Positions 9,185 through 17,556 are shown, numbered from the stretch's first letter. The stretch: 36,526 nucleotides of DNA from Bacillota bacterium (GCA_022360955.1 JAKSBV010000380.1:1-36526), one strand, 5' to 3'. Notes: generated by a model not told the origin, from the sequence alone. Program-made: numbers and translations.

Positions 9185-10114
9185 ATGGCAGAACAAAAGA
9201 AACTAGGATTTTTTGAATCATTAAAAGCAGGATTGGAAAAAACAAGGAATACTATCACCGAGAAAATTGATGAAGCACTAAAGATGTTTCAAACAGTAGA
9301 TGAGGAATTATTTGAGGAATTGGAAGAAATACTAATCACATCGGATATTGGTGTCAATACGGCGATGGAGATTATTGAGAAATTAAGAGAAACGGTGAAA
9401 GAAAGAAAAATTTCCGATAGCTCGGAAGTAAAGGCATTCTTAAAAGAAATCATCAGCACAATGCTGAAAGCTGATGTGCAGCACCTTCAGACCGAAGGGA
9501 ATCCGGCCATTGTGATGGTGATTGGTGTCAATGGCGTGGGTAAAACCACGTCTATCGGTAAAATTGCTTATCAACTGAAACAACAGGGCAAAAGGGTACT
9601 GCTTGCCGCCGGTGATACGTTTAGGGCCGCTGCTATTGACCAGCTTCAAGTATGGGGTGACAGAGTGGGGGTAGAGGTTATCAAGCACCACGAAGGTGCC
9701 GATCCCGCGGCGGTTATATTTGATGCGGTGCAAGCAGCAAAATCCAGGAATGTCGATGTATTAATATGTGATACCGCCGGACGGCTGCATACAAAAAAGA
9801 ATTTGATGGAAGAATTGAAAAAAATATTTAGAATCATCAATAACGAAATTCCCGATTCCAGTCGTGAAGTATTGCTGGTGTTAGATGCGACAACCGGACA
9901 GAATGCGGTGCAGCAGGCCAAAGTGTTCAGTGAAGCGGCGGAAATATCCGGGATTGTACTTACCAAACTGGACGGTACGGCCAAAGGTGGTATTGTCGTT
10001 GCGATTAAGGCCGAACAAAATATTCCTGTCAAATTAATCGGTGTCGGAGAGGGTATAGAGGACTTGCAAGCGTTTAACCCTAATGATTTTGTAGATGCGT
10101 TGTTTGATGCATAA
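9185..10114 (+). CDS. ftsY: Signal recognition particle receptor FtsY
   Basis: Membrane-associated GTPase that docks SRP-ribosome complexes at the Sec translocon. It has 309 residues, with a short N-terminus lacking the long acidic A region of E. coli FtsY. The N domain (about 1-95) is followed by the G domain: GVNGVGKTT (114-122), DTFRAAA, DTAGR (196-200), TKLDG (260-264) and the C-terminal GVGEGIEDL. The frame extends to a GTG at 9170, which lies within the GGTGGG ribosome site, so the ATG at 9185 (MAEQKKLGFF) is chosen. Its partner Ffh is encoded 3.5 kb downstream. Confidence 0.97.
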   Translation: MAEQKKLGFFESLKAGLEKTRNTITEKIDEALKMFQTVDEELFEELEEILITSDIGVNTAMEIIEKLRETVKERKISDSSEVKAFLKEIISTMLKADVQHLQTEGNPAIVMVIGVNGVGKTTSIGKIAYQLKQQGKRVLLAAGDTFRAAAIDQLQVWGDRVGVEVIKHHEGADPAAVIFDAVQAAKSRNVDVLICDTAGRLHTKKNLMEELKKIFRIINNEIPDSSREVLLVLDATTGQNAVQQAKVFSEAAEISGIVLTKLDGTAKGGIVVAIKAEQNIPVKLIGVGEGIEDLQAFNPNDFVDALFDA

Positions 10115-10120
10115 TTTGAA

Positions 10121-10192
10121 GTTGGGCGTTAAAGGTTCGGGGCCGGGCGGTTGAATTTCGATGCTCCGAAGGTTCCACCCGGGATGCCTAAC
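10121..10192 (+). repeat. Compound GC-rich hairpin between ftsY and the UPF0182 gene
   Basis: Three nested stems are readable. GTTGGGC (10121-10127) pairs with GCCTAAC (10186-10192) with one G-T pair. CCGGGCGG (10143-10150) pairs with CCACCCGG (10175-10182) with one mismatch. TTCG (10157-10160) pairs with CGAA (10167-10170). There is no T-run, so it is not an ordinary terminator; it may be a leader structure or a decayed repeat. Confidence 0.5.
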
Positions 10193-10215
10193 TAATAAAT
10201 GGAGGGTGATAAAGG

Positions 10216-12915
10216 ATGTATGATTATTACAACGAGAAAAAGAAAAGGAACTATACGGGCCTCTTTGTGACCATACTCACCATTATATCGTTGCTGCTTG
10301 TCGCAGGACTGCTGTTCGGTATATTTACAGAGTATCTCCAAGTGAAAGAGATCGGCGAAAACTACACCGATGTCTTTTGGATTAATTTTAATGTTAAAAT
10401 TGCAACACAGCTGGCTAGTTTTATCTTCGTATTTGTCATCTTTGTTGTATCTACACTGGTGATACGTAAAAATATTCTTGTCAAAAACAACACATTGGAG
10501 TTTTTAAAAAAGACGACGCCCATATTGTTGTTAAGCTTTATTATATCCTTTTTTGCCAGTACATTTATACGAGACACGGTTTACACCCGCTATCTCTTGT
10601 TTGCCAACAGCATACCCTTTGAACAGACAGACCCTATCTTCGGGCAGAACATCGGCTATTATATCTTCGAAAGACCGTTCTTGATTTCACTCATTGAGAG
10701 TGTGTCCGGGATATGGTTGTTTCAGACGATTTATACCCTTGTATTGTACGTTGTCTTATATTTGAGCAACGGCTATCGTACGGTTACGGAGATCATATAT
10801 GAGAAAAGAATCATGATACACAATGTGATTAATATTGTGGTGTACTTTTTGATGAACGCAGCGACCTATAAGTTTAAAGCGGAGGATGTCTTGTATTCGA
10901 CGATCGGGGAAGTGCTGGGAGCCGGATATACGGATATCATGGTATGGTTAAAGTATTATAGAGTTGCGCCCATCCTTTTGCTTGTCATTGTAGTTGCTAC
11001 GATTGTACTCCTATTTAAGGGGAAAATCAAACATTCGCTGGCGGCTGTTGCCGTATTTCCGATTGTATGGGTTGTCGTAGGGCTTATATCCCTTGTTGTA
11101 CAAATGCTTATCGTACAGCCGAACGAACAGGTGGTTGAACGACCTTACTTAAAGCATAATATCAATTTTACGCGTACTGCCTACAATTTAAACAATATTA
11201 TTGAAAGAGAATTTCCGGTAAAAAATGATTTAACCTTAGAGGATATAGCGGCTAATGAAAAAACCATCAATAATATCCGTATTACCGATTTTCCGGCAAC
11301 GCTGACAGTATTGAACCAATTGCAGGGGATTCAAAACTACTATCGTTTTAAAGATACGGATATTGCGACCTATGATATCAACGGCACCCCGACAGCAGTA
11401 TTTACGGGTGTGCGAGAATTGTATCAGCCTAATCTCCCCCCTGAGGCGAAAACATATATTAATACAAAATTCAGATTTACCCATGGTTTCGGTGTGGCCA
11501 TGAATCCGGTGAATAGAGTAACGACACAAGGACAGCCGGTTTTTAAAATCAAAAATATTCCCCCGGAATCCATAGAGGGGGCACCGGAAATCACGCAGCC
11601 TCGAATATATTTTGGAGAATTGACAAATGATTATGTCATTGTGAATTCCAAACAAAAAGAGTTGGACTATTTGGAAGGACAGAAGGAAATAGAATTCAGC
11701 TATGACGGAAAAGCGGGCATCAAGCTGGGCATGTTGAACAGGTTAATTTTTGCTATTAACTATGGGGACATCAGAATGCTGGTTTCAGGGACTATTACCC
11801 CCGAAAGCAAATTGCTGCTCAATCGGAATGTACTCCAGCGTGTTGAAAGGGCGGCGCCGTTCTTGACTTATGATGATGATCCCTATATTGTCATTACAGA
11901 AGAAGGACGACTGAAATGGGTCGTAGATGTCTATACGACATCCACATTTTATCCCTATTCCCAGCCTACCGTCGGAAATATCAATTATATACGCAATGCT
12001 GCAAAGGCGGTCGTAGATGCTTATGACGGAAGTGTAACATTCTATATTACCGATACGACCGATCCGATTATTAATGTGTATAATCGCATATATCCCACAT
12101 TGTTCGACAAGGAACCGCTGCCGGCGGATATTGAGGAACATGTTCGTTACCCGGAAAGGCTGTTTAATATTCAGGCTGAAATTTTCAGACGTTACCACAT
12201 GACCAACCCCACAGCCTTTTATACGAATGCTGATTTTTGGAATATTTCAAAAGAGATGTACAGAGGGGAAGAAAAGACCGTTGACCCCTATTACAACCTG
12301 ATGAAACTGCCGGGTATTGAGGAGGAAGAAGAGCTGGTGCTGATGATTCCCTATACCCCCTTAAAGAAAAACAATATGGTTTCATGGCTTGCGGTGAGGT
12401 CAAAGGGTGAGCACTACGGTCAAATGGTGCTTTACAGATTTCCCAAAGGCATTAATGTTTACGGTACGAAGCAGATAGAGGACAGAATCGATAATACCCC
12501 GGATATTTCCCGTGAAATGACCCTGTGGGGACAGGGGGGATCGTCGGTCATCCGCGGGAATCTGTTGGTTATCCCCATTGAAGACTCGATCTTATATGTA
12601 GAGCCCGTTTATATCACCGCAGAAAGCGGAACCTCGCTGCCGGAAATGAAGCGAGTCATTGTGGCCTATGCCGATAGAATTGTAATGGAACCGACGCTGC
12701 AGGAAGCGCTGACTGTACTGTTCGGTACGGAGCAGCCTGTCGTTACGGATACGGGGGAAAATATACAAGATATTGTGGATAGAACGATAAAAGCCTTTCA
12801 GGATATGAAGGATTCATCACAAAGGAGCGATTGGGAAAACTTCGGTAAGTATCTTAAACGCTTGGATGATATGATGAATTTGTTAGAAGAGAGAAAAACT
12901 GAAATTGCCCCTTGA
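10216..12915 (+). CDS. UPF0182 family large membrane protein
   Basis: An 899-residue member of the UPF0182 (COG1615) family, whose function is unknown to me. The N-terminal third has about seven hydrophobic segments (near 15-38, 60-83, 99-116, 158-180, 195-215, 247-266 and 273-300), then a large soluble region rich in beta-type sequence that should lie outside the membrane. The family-typical blocks NINFTRTAYNL and FPYSQPTVGNINYIRNA-like are visible. The C-terminus is charged and probably helical. The ATG at 10216 follows GGAGGGTGAT. The gene sits inside the otherwise conserved ftsY-ylxM-ffh cluster, which suggests insertion rather than shared function. Its stop codon overlaps the -35 box of the next transcription unit. 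Confidence 0.88.
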   Translation: MYDYYNEKKKRNYTGLFVTILTIISLLLVAGLLFGIFTEYLQVKEIGENYTDVFWINFNVKIATQLASFIFVFVIFVVSTLVIRKNILVKNNTLEFLKKTTPILLLSFIISFFASTFIRDTVYTRYLLFANSIPFEQTDPIFGQNIGYYIFERPFLISLIESVSGIWLFQTIYTLVLYVVLYLSNGYRTVTEIIYEKRIMIHNVINIVVYFLMNAATYKFKAEDVLYSTIGEVLGAGYTDIMVWLKYYRVAPILLLVIVVATIVLLFKGKIKHSLAAVAVFPIVWVVVGLISLVVQMLIVQPNEQVVERPYLKHNINFTRTAYNLNNIIEREFPVKNDLTLEDIAANEKTINNIRITDFPATLTVLNQLQGIQNYYRFKDTDIATYDINGTPTAVFTGVRELYQPNLPPEAKTYINTKFRFTHGFGVAMNPVNRVTTQGQPVFKIKNIPPESIEGAPEITQPRIYFGELTNDYVIVNSKQKELDYLEGQKEIEFSYDGKAGIKLGMLNRLIFAINYGDIRMLVSGTITPESKLLLNRNVLQRVERAAPFLTYDDDPYIVITEEGRLKWVVDVYTTSTFYPYSQPTVGNINYIRNAAKAVVDAYDGSVTFYITDTTDPIINVYNRIYPTLFDKEPLPADIEEHVRYPERLFNIQAEIFRRYHMTNPTAFYTNADFWNISKEMYRGEEKTVDPYYNLMKLPGIEEEEELVLMIPYTPLKKNNMVSWLAVRSKGEHYGQMVLYRFPKGINVYGTKQIEDRIDNTPDISREMTLWGQGGSSVIRGNLLVIPIEDSILYVEPVYITAESGTSLPEMKRVIVAYADRIVMEPTLQEALTVLFGTEQPVVTDTGENIQDIVDRTIKAFQDMKDSSQRSDWENFGKYLKRLDDMMNLLEERKTEIAP

Positions 12916-12940
12916 CAAATGTCTCGAAATCAACTAAAAT
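12912..12940 (+). promoter_or_regulatory. Consensus sigma-A promoter for ylxM-ffh
   Basis: A perfect TTGACA (12912-12917), a 17-base spacer and TAAAAT (12935-12940). The -35 overlaps the UPF0182 stop codon and the -10 forms the base of the terminator stem. Transcription would start near 12947, inside the left arm of that stem, so the new transcript could not form the full terminator. Confidence 0.75.
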
Positions 12941-12978
12941 GCTTGTGTAAAGGTTTTTGCCTTTACACAAGCATTTTT
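12936..12978 (+). terminator. Intrinsic terminator after the UPF0182 gene
   Basis: A perfect 18-bp inverted repeat (12936-12953 with 12960-12977) with a 6-base loop, ending in TTTTT. It overlaps the ylxM promoter. Confidence 0.85.
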
Positions 12979-13021
12979 AACGGAGAATCGACTCAAAAAA
13001 TTTATTTTGAAGTGTGATGAG

Positions 13022-13387
13022 ATGGAAAAAAATTTAGCGGTCAGTATCCTTTTGGATTTTTATAAAGAATTTCTTACGGATAAGCAGGCCGACACGATTG
13101 AACTTTATTATAATCAGGATTTGTCCTTAAGTGAGATTAGCGAACATTTACATATTACGCGCCAAGGTGTAAGAGACAGCATTAAAAGAGGTGAAAAGCT
13201 TCTTTTTGAATTGGAAGCAAAGCTGGGACTGGAGAAAAAATTTCACTTGATACGGGACAAAATATATCTCATTGAAGAAACCGTACAAGAAATGGATGAA
13301 ATAAACAATAAAGCATTGTTTTCGCCGGAATTGAAAGATAAAATCCGTACAATCACGGAAGCACTTGATGATATCAAAAACAAGTGA
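13022..13387 (+). CDS. ylxM: SRP-associated DNA-binding-like protein YlxM
   Basis: A small helix-turn-helix protein (121 residues, UPF0122 family) encoded next to ffh in Firmicutes and linked to SRP function there. The sequence shows a sigma-70 region 4-like HTH: FLTDKQADTIELYYNQDLSLSEISEHLHITRQGVRDSIKRGEKLL, roughly residues 15-60. A charged helix follows. The ATG at 13022 (MEKNLAVSILLDFY) matches the family start better than the upstream TTG at 13007; the ribosome site is poor (AAGTGTGA). It is transcribed from the promoter at 12912 and separated from ffh by a 260-base spacer. Confidence 0.92.
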   Translation: MEKNLAVSILLDFYKEFLTDKQADTIELYYNQDLSLSEISEHLHITRQGVRDSIKRGEKLLFELEAKLGLEKKFHLIRDKIYLIEETVQEMDEINNKALFSPELKDKIRTITEALDDIKNK

Positions 13388-13647
13388 TAGAGATAGCCAA
13401 CAACGATGGTTTTACGTTTTTTTATGTACATATAAATGCCATTTTAAAGTTGGATATCTATATAGACAACGCACACTAGCATTAGAAATATACTATTATA
13501 TTTCAGACCGTACAGTGCGGTACCTATATTAAAATAACGAACCTATTGAATAAATATTTGTCTGGAGACGGAAGGGCGGAATCCGGAGCTGTGAATTGTT
13601 GATAAAATGCCGGGTCCCGAACGCCGAACAGGATTGGAGTTTTTAAA
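13388..13647. other. ylxM-ffh spacer
   Basis: 260 bases. AT-rich at first, with a short ACCGTA/TGCGGT stem (13508-13522). It then turns GC-rich (13560-13622) with GGCG/CGCC and CCGG/CCGG complementary words, compositionally like the hairpin at 10121. No clear terminator or promoter was found, so ffh may be co-transcribed with ylxM. Confidence 0.4.
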
Positions 13648-14982
13648 ATGATTTTTGAAAGTTTGGCATCAAAATTACAGGAAACTTTTAAAAAATTAAA
13701 GGGAAAAGGTAAACTCACAGAAAAAGATATTAAGGCAGCGATGAGAGAAGTGAGGCTGGCGCTGCTTGAGGCCGATGTTAACTTTAAGGTGGTAAAAGAT
13801 TTTGTGAAAACGGTGTCTGAAAAGGCAGTGGGTGCCGAGGTGCTTGAAAGCCTTACACCGGGGCAGCATGTTATTAAGATCGTAAATGATGAGCTTACCG
13901 CTTTGATGGGGAGTACGCAAAGCAAGATCGCATTTGCGCCCAAACCGCCTACCGTGCTGATGCTTGTAGGTTTGCAAGGGGCCGGAAAAACGACTGCGGC
14001 GGGTAAATTGTCGGGATTGCTGAGAAAACAGGGCAAAAAGCCTTTATTGGTTGCTTGTGATATCTATAGACCTGCTGCGATTAAACAGTTGCAGGTTGTA
14101 GGGGGACAGCTAGATGTACCTGTTTTTACCATGGGCGACAAGAAAAATCCCGTAGACATTGCGAAGGCTGCTCTCGAGCACGCGGATGCCGCCGGTCACG
14201 ATTTAATCATCATTGATACGGCCGGCAGACTTCATATCAATGAAGAGCTCATGGATGAATTGAAAAATGTCAAAAATGCGGTTAGACCCAGTGAAATCCT
14301 TCTGGTAGTGGATGCCATGACCGGTCAGGATGCGGTGAATGTGGCAGAGAGCTTTAACGAAAAGCTAGGGATCGACGGTGTCATTGTTACTAAGCTGGAC
14401 GGGGATACCAGAGGGGGGGCGGCTCTTTCCGTAAGAGCGGTCACCGGAAAGCCGATCAAATTTGCCGGTATGGGTGAAAAGCTAAGTGATATGGAGCCCT
14501 TTTATCCCGATAGAATGGCTTCGAGGATATTAGGGATGGGGGACGTTTTAAGCCTTATCGACAAAGCCCAAGAGGCCTTTGATGAAAAGAAAGCGCTTGA
14601 AATGGAGAGGAAGCTTCGTACGCAGCAATTTACCTTTGATGACTTTTTGGACCAACTGGAGCAGATGAAAAATATGGGCCCTTTAAGCCAGGTTTTGGAC
14701 ATGATGCCCGGTGTAAATGCGAAAATGCTAAAGAATGTTGACATTGATGATAAACAGCTGGATCATGTAGAAGCGATTATAAAGTCCATGACAAAAGTAG
14801 AGCGGGTGAATCCCTCCATCATCAATTCAAGTCGTAAGAGAAGAATAGCCAATGGCAGCGGTACAAGAGTCCAGGATGTGAATAATCTGTTAAAACAGTT
14901 TGAGCAGATGAAAAGGACGATGAAGCAGTTTAGTAACCCTAAAAAGATGAAAAAGGGTAAAATGAAGTTTCCTTTTATGTAG
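13648..14982 (+). CDS. ffh: Signal recognition particle protein Ffh (SRP54)
   Basis: Binds signal sequences and 4.5S/6S-type SRP RNA and targets ribosomes to FtsY at the membrane. It has 444 residues, the standard length. The N domain (1-95) is followed by the G domain: GLQGAGKTT (108-116), DIYRPAA, DTAGRL, TKLDGD and GMGEKLSDMEPF. The methionine-rich M domain (about 325-444) contains QLEQMKNMGPLSQVLDMMPG and SRKRRIANGSG (SRP RNA binding), ending MKKGKMKFPFM. The ATG at 13648 follows TTGGAG. No SRP RNA gene is visible in this window. Confidence 0.98.
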   Translation: MIFESLASKLQETFKKLKGKGKLTEKDIKAAMREVRLALLEADVNFKVVKDFVKTVSEKAVGAEVLESLTPGQHVIKIVNDELTALMGSTQSKIAFAPKPPTVLMLVGLQGAGKTTAAGKLSGLLRKQGKKPLLVACDIYRPAAIKQLQVVGGQLDVPVFTMGDKKNPVDIAKAALEHADAAGHDLIIIDTAGRLHINEELMDELKNVKNAVRPSEILLVVDAMTGQDAVNVAESFNEKLGIDGVIVTKLDGDTRGGAALSVRAVTGKPIKFAGMGEKLSDMEPFYPDRMASRILGMGDVLSLIDKAQEAFDEKKALEMERKLRTQQFTFDDFLDQLEQMKNMGPLSQVLDMMPGVNAKMLKNVDIDDKQLDHVEAIIKSMTKVERVNPSIINSSRKRRIANGSGTRVQDVNNLLKQFEQMKRTMKQFSNPKKMKKGKMKFPFM

Positions 14983-15020
14983 TATATCATTGCCTATCAA
15001 AGTATTGCAGACAGAAGAAA

Positions 15021-15089
15021 GAAGCATAGGGGGATTCTTGCTGCTGCGTGTGGTTTTTTGAATGAAGCAGAAGAAAAGTCCTATGCTTC
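15021..15089 (+). promoter_or_regulatory. Structured leader upstream of rpsP
   Basis: GAAGCATAGG (15021-15030) pairs perfectly with CCTATGCTTC (15080-15089). Inside it TTCTTgCTGC (15035-15044) pairs with GCAGAAGAA (15067-15075), leaving a loop that carries a six-T run. It lies about 20 bases before the rpsP ribosome site. I know of no named S16 leader family, so any autoregulatory role is inference. Confidence 0.55.
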
Positions 15090-15123
15090 GTTATGCTTTA
15101 TACTGTAAAGGAGGTGAAAGTGA

Positions 15124-15396
15124 ATGGCGGTAAAAATAAGATTGAGAAGAATGGGTGCAAAAAAAGCGCCTTTTTACAGAGTTGTGGTTGCCGATTCCAG
15201 ATTTCCTAGAGATGGAAGGTTTATTGAAGAAATAGGAACATACAATCCTTTAACCGATCCTGCCGAAGTAAAGATTAATGATGAAAAGGCGGTAAAATGG
15301 TTAAAAAATGGTGCGCAGCCTACCGATACGGTAAAATCTTTATTTAAAAACAATGGCATTATGGACAAGTTTGAAGAAGCCAAGAAAAATGCTTAA
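15124..15396 (+). CDS. rpsP: 30S ribosomal protein S16
   Basis: Small-subunit assembly protein that binds 16S rRNA. 90 residues with the diagnostic [40 protein letters not shown] opening motif (key part [15 protein letters not shown]) and [12 protein letters not shown]. The ATG at 15124 follows a near-perfect AAAGGAGGTGA. It starts the rpsP-khpA-rimM-trmD run, and a stem-loop leader lies just upstream. Confidence 0.98.
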   Translation: MAVKIRLRRMGAKKAPFYRVVVADSRFPRDGRFIEEIGTYNPLTDPAEVKINDEKAVKWLKNGAQPTDTVKSLFKNNGIMDKFEEAKKNA

Positions 15397-15418
15397 ACCT
15401 TTTGGAGGTGTATGACAG

Positions 15419-15649
15419 TTGAAGGAATTATTAGAGACTATTGCAAAGTCATTGGTAGATAACCCCGAAGATGTAAGTGTAAGTGAAGTAGAAGGTGAAC
15501 AGTCCGTTATTCTTGAGCTAAGAGTATCACAAGAAGATATGGGAAAAGTGATAGGAAAACAGGGTAGAATCGCAAAAGCGATCCGAACTGTAATAAAAGC
15601 AGCTGCCACTAGAGAAAATAAGAGGGTAGTAGTCGAAATTCTTCAATAA
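15419..15649 (+). CDS. khpA: KH-domain RNA-binding protein KhpA
   Basis: A small (76-residue) RNA-binding protein of the YlqC/KhpA family. In Gram-positives it partners with KhpB/Jag and affects cell elongation and division through post-transcriptional control. It is a single KH fold with the GxxG loop in GKVIGKQGRIAKAIR (about residues 42-56). The TTG start at 15419 is supported by GGAGGTG (15404-15410) 8 bases upstream and by the normal MKELLETIAKSLV start; the ATG at 15412 is out of frame. Placed between rpsP and rimM as usual. Confidence 0.93.
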   Translation: MKELLETIAKSLVDNPEDVSVSEVEGEQSVILELRVSQEDMGKVIGKQGRIAKAIRTVIKAAATRENKRVVVEILQ

Positions 15650-15736
15650 ACTGAGTGGGGAACTTGGCGTGGGGAGTGGGGGATATTTCCCCATTCCTCT
15701 TTTACTGTCCGCTCTTCATAAATCCGGAGGTTTTTT
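15650..15736. repeat. G-rich intergenic repeat between khpA and rimM
   Basis: Iterated GTGGGGA words (15654-15684), followed by GGGGGATATTTCCCC, a short potential hairpin. Similar words occur after smc (8908-8937) and, on the other strand, before purB (26730-26762). Confidence 0.55.
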
Positions 15737-16252
15737 ATGAAAAAGAATCAATTGGAGATCGGTAGGATCATCAATACCCACGGGATACGGGGTGAAGTAA
15801 AAGTGATGCCTTTGACCGATGACCCAAGGCGTTTTGAACGGTTGGCGTGGGTATATATCAATTATAATCATACTTTGAAAAAGTTTTATATACAGCGGGT
15901 GAAATACCAGAAAAATAATGTGATTGTCAAGTTCAAAGAACTCGATTCCATAAACGATGCAGAGCCATTCAGAAACTGTATGCTAGTGATCGATAGGGAG
16001 ATGGCAGTGGATTTACCGCCGGATACCTATTTTATTTGCGATCTGATCGGATTGCAGGTCAAGACGGATCAAGGGCAGGAACTTGGAGAGATTATCGATG
16101 TGATGTCTGCCGGGGGAAATGATGTCTATGTAGTGAAGGGGAGTTCCGAAAAGGAAATACTCATCCCTGCCATAAAGCAAGTGGTTTTAAAGGTGGATAT
16201 TGAACAGGGCTTTGTGATTGTAAAGCTTCTTGAAGGACTGATTGACGAATGA
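15737..16252 (+). CDS. rimM: 16S rRNA processing protein RimM
   Basis: 30S maturation factor that binds S19 and helps process the 16S head domain. It has 171 residues. The N-terminal RimM domain (LEIGRIINTHGIRGEVKV, about 5-85) is followed by a PRC-barrel (about 95-168), with DTYFICDLIGLQV and the conserved DVMSAGGNDVYVVKG and EILIPAIKQVV. The ATG at 15737 follows CCGGAGG. Its TGA overlaps the trmD ATG (ATGA), coupling translation of the two. Confidence 0.96.
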   Translation: MKKNQLEIGRIINTHGIRGEVKVMPLTDDPRRFERLAWVYINYNHTLKKFYIQRVKYQKNNVIVKFKELDSINDAEPFRNCMLVIDREMAVDLPPDTYFICDLIGLQVKTDQGQELGEIIDVMSAGGNDVYVVKGSSEKEILIPAIKQVVLKVDIEQGFVIVKLLEGLIDE

Positions 16253-16995
16253 GAATTGATGTATTGACGCTTTTTCCGGAAATGTTCGAAGCAGTTTTAG
16301 GACAAAGCATCATAGGACGGGCAAGAAATAAAAATGTAATTGAACTCCGTTTTATCAATATAAGAGACTTTTCGGAAGACAAGCACCGGAGGGTAGACGA
16401 TTATCCCTATGGAGGCGGCACCGGCATGGTGATGCAGCCGATGCCCATATATAATGCCTATAAACACATTATAAACGGGTTAAGCTATAAGCCTCAGGTC
16501 ATCTATCTCACGCCCAAGGGAACAGTTTTTAACCAGTCCCTTGCCAAGGGTTTGGTACAAGAAAAACATTTGATTTTATTATGCGGACATTATGAGGGTG
16601 TGGATGAAAGGATTATCGAGGAAATTGTTGATCTTGAAATATCCGTGGGAGACTTTGTATTAACCGGCGGAGAAATTCCGGCTATGGCAGTCATTGATGC
16701 GGTCTGCCGATTGATTCCCGGTGTTTTGAGTACCGAAGAAGCCTTTAAAGATGAGTCCCACTACGGGGGCCTGCTGGAGTATCCCCAATATACGCGTCCG
16801 CCTGAATTTAGGGGAAGAAAGGTGCCGGAAGTACTGGTATCGGGGCACCATGCCAAAATAGAACGATGGCAAAGAGAAGAATCATTGCGAACCACCTATT
16901 GCAAACGGCCTGATTTACTTGAGAAAGCTGCATTAAATCAAGAAGACAGGGATTTTCTCAAAGAGATTGAAAAAGATGAAAATAGTTCGGAATAA
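16249..16995 (+). CDS. trmD: tRNA (guanine-N1)-methyltransferase TrmD
   Basis: Methylates G37 of tRNAs using SAM, which prevents frameshifting. SPOUT-fold protein of 248 residues. N-terminal MRIDVLTLFPEMFE, RVDDYPYGGGTGMVM, the trefoil-knot SAM loop LLCGHYEGVDERI, and SVGDFVLTGGEIPAMAVIDAV with RLIPGVL are all intact. The C-terminal domain contains YTRPPEFRGRKVPEVLVSGHH. The ATG overlaps the rimM stop. It ends the rpsP-trmD run; rplS has its own promoter downstream. Confidence 0.98.
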   Translation: MRIDVLTLFPEMFEAVLGQSIIGRARNKNVIELRFINIRDFSEDKHRRVDDYPYGGGTGMVMQPMPIYNAYKHIINGLSYKPQVIYLTPKGTVFNQSLAKGLVQEKHLILLCGHYEGVDERIIEEIVDLEISVGDFVLTGGEIPAMAVIDAVCRLIPGVLSTEEAFKDESHYGGLLEYPQYTRPPEFRGRKVPEVLVSGHHAKIERWQREESLRTTYCKRPDLLEKAALNQEDRDFLKEIEKDENSSE

Positions 16996-17046
16996 CCAAG
17001 TCAAATGCACCCTTGCTACAATACTTTTAAAGTTTTAAAAAGGGTG

Positions 17047-17075
17047 TTGTATTATAAATTATCCTATGATATACT
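17047..17075 (+). promoter_or_regulatory. Sigma-A promoter (extended -10) for rplS
   Basis: TTGTAT (17047-17052), a 17-base spacer and TATACT (17070-17075) preceded by TGA, giving an extended TGnTATACT -10. A CACCCTT/AAGGGTG pair (17008-17014, 17040-17046) just upstream could form a weak hairpin after trmD. Confidence 0.65.
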
Positions 17076-17082
17076 ATTCCAG

Positions 17083-17150
17083 TATGTATTACGGACGGTC
17101 CTCTGTTGAAGGTTGTGAAAGCTGTCGATATGAACGTCTATGAAGGAAAG
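17083..17150 (+). promoter_or_regulatory. Candidate L19 leader
   Basis: A leader of about 75 bases between the predicted start point and the rplS ribosome site, far less AT-rich than the flanks. GACG (17094-17097) can pair with CGTC (17135-17138). An autoregulatory L19 leader RNA is known upstream of rplS in Firmicutes; position and size fit, but I could not confirm the consensus. Confidence 0.4.
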
Positions 17151-17161
17151 GAGGACTAATG

Positions 17162-17509
17162 ATGAGTAACATTATAAGCGCAATTGAAAAAGAACAGCTT
17201 AGAAGCGATTTTCCGGCTCTTTTGATTGGAGATACCGTTAAAGTGTATGTAAAAGTTAAAGAAGGTAATAGAGAAAGACTTCAGATGTTCGAAGGAACCA
17301 TTATTCGTAAAAAGAATGGCGGCGTTCGTGAGACATTTACCGTAAGGCGTGTTTCTTATGGTGTTGGAGTAGAAAGAACTTTTCCTGTTCATTCTCCTAA
17401 GATTGACAGAATCGAAGTTGTTCGAAAAGGTAAAGTTCGAAGGGCTAAACTTTATTATTTAAGAGATAGAGTTGGTAAAGCTGCGAAAGTAAAAGAAAAA
17501 ATCAGATAA
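17162..17509 (+). CDS. rplS: 50S ribosomal protein L19
   Basis: Large-subunit protein at the 30S-50S interface. 115 residues with the family blocks [66 protein letters not shown] and [22 protein letters not shown]. Two ATGs occur in tandem at 17159 and 17162. The second leaves 7 bases after AAGGAGG and is preferred; the first would leave only 4. Expressed from its own extended -10 promoter and followed by a terminator. Confidence 0.97.
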   Translation: MSNIISAIEKEQLRSDFPALLIGDTVKVYVKVKEGNRERLQMFEGTIIRKKNGGVRETFTVRRVSYGVGVERTFPVHSPKIDRIEVVRKGKVRRAKLYYLRDRVGKAAKVKEKIR

Positions 17510-17523
17510 GCAATATTTGTAGG

Positions 17524-17546
17524 AAGGGACTTAAATGTCCCTTTTT
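17524..17546 (+). terminator. rplS terminator
   Basis: AAGGGAC-TTAAAT-GTCCCTT hairpin followed by a T-run, 15 bases after the rplS stop. Confidence 0.85.
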
Positions 17547-17556
17547 ACTTATGATT

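Noticed and set aside
17008-17053. A possible pseudoknot after trmD (CACCCTT/AAGGGTG with AATAC/GTATT)
   Set aside because: The second pairing is only five AT-rich bases and overlaps the rplS promoter; likely chance.
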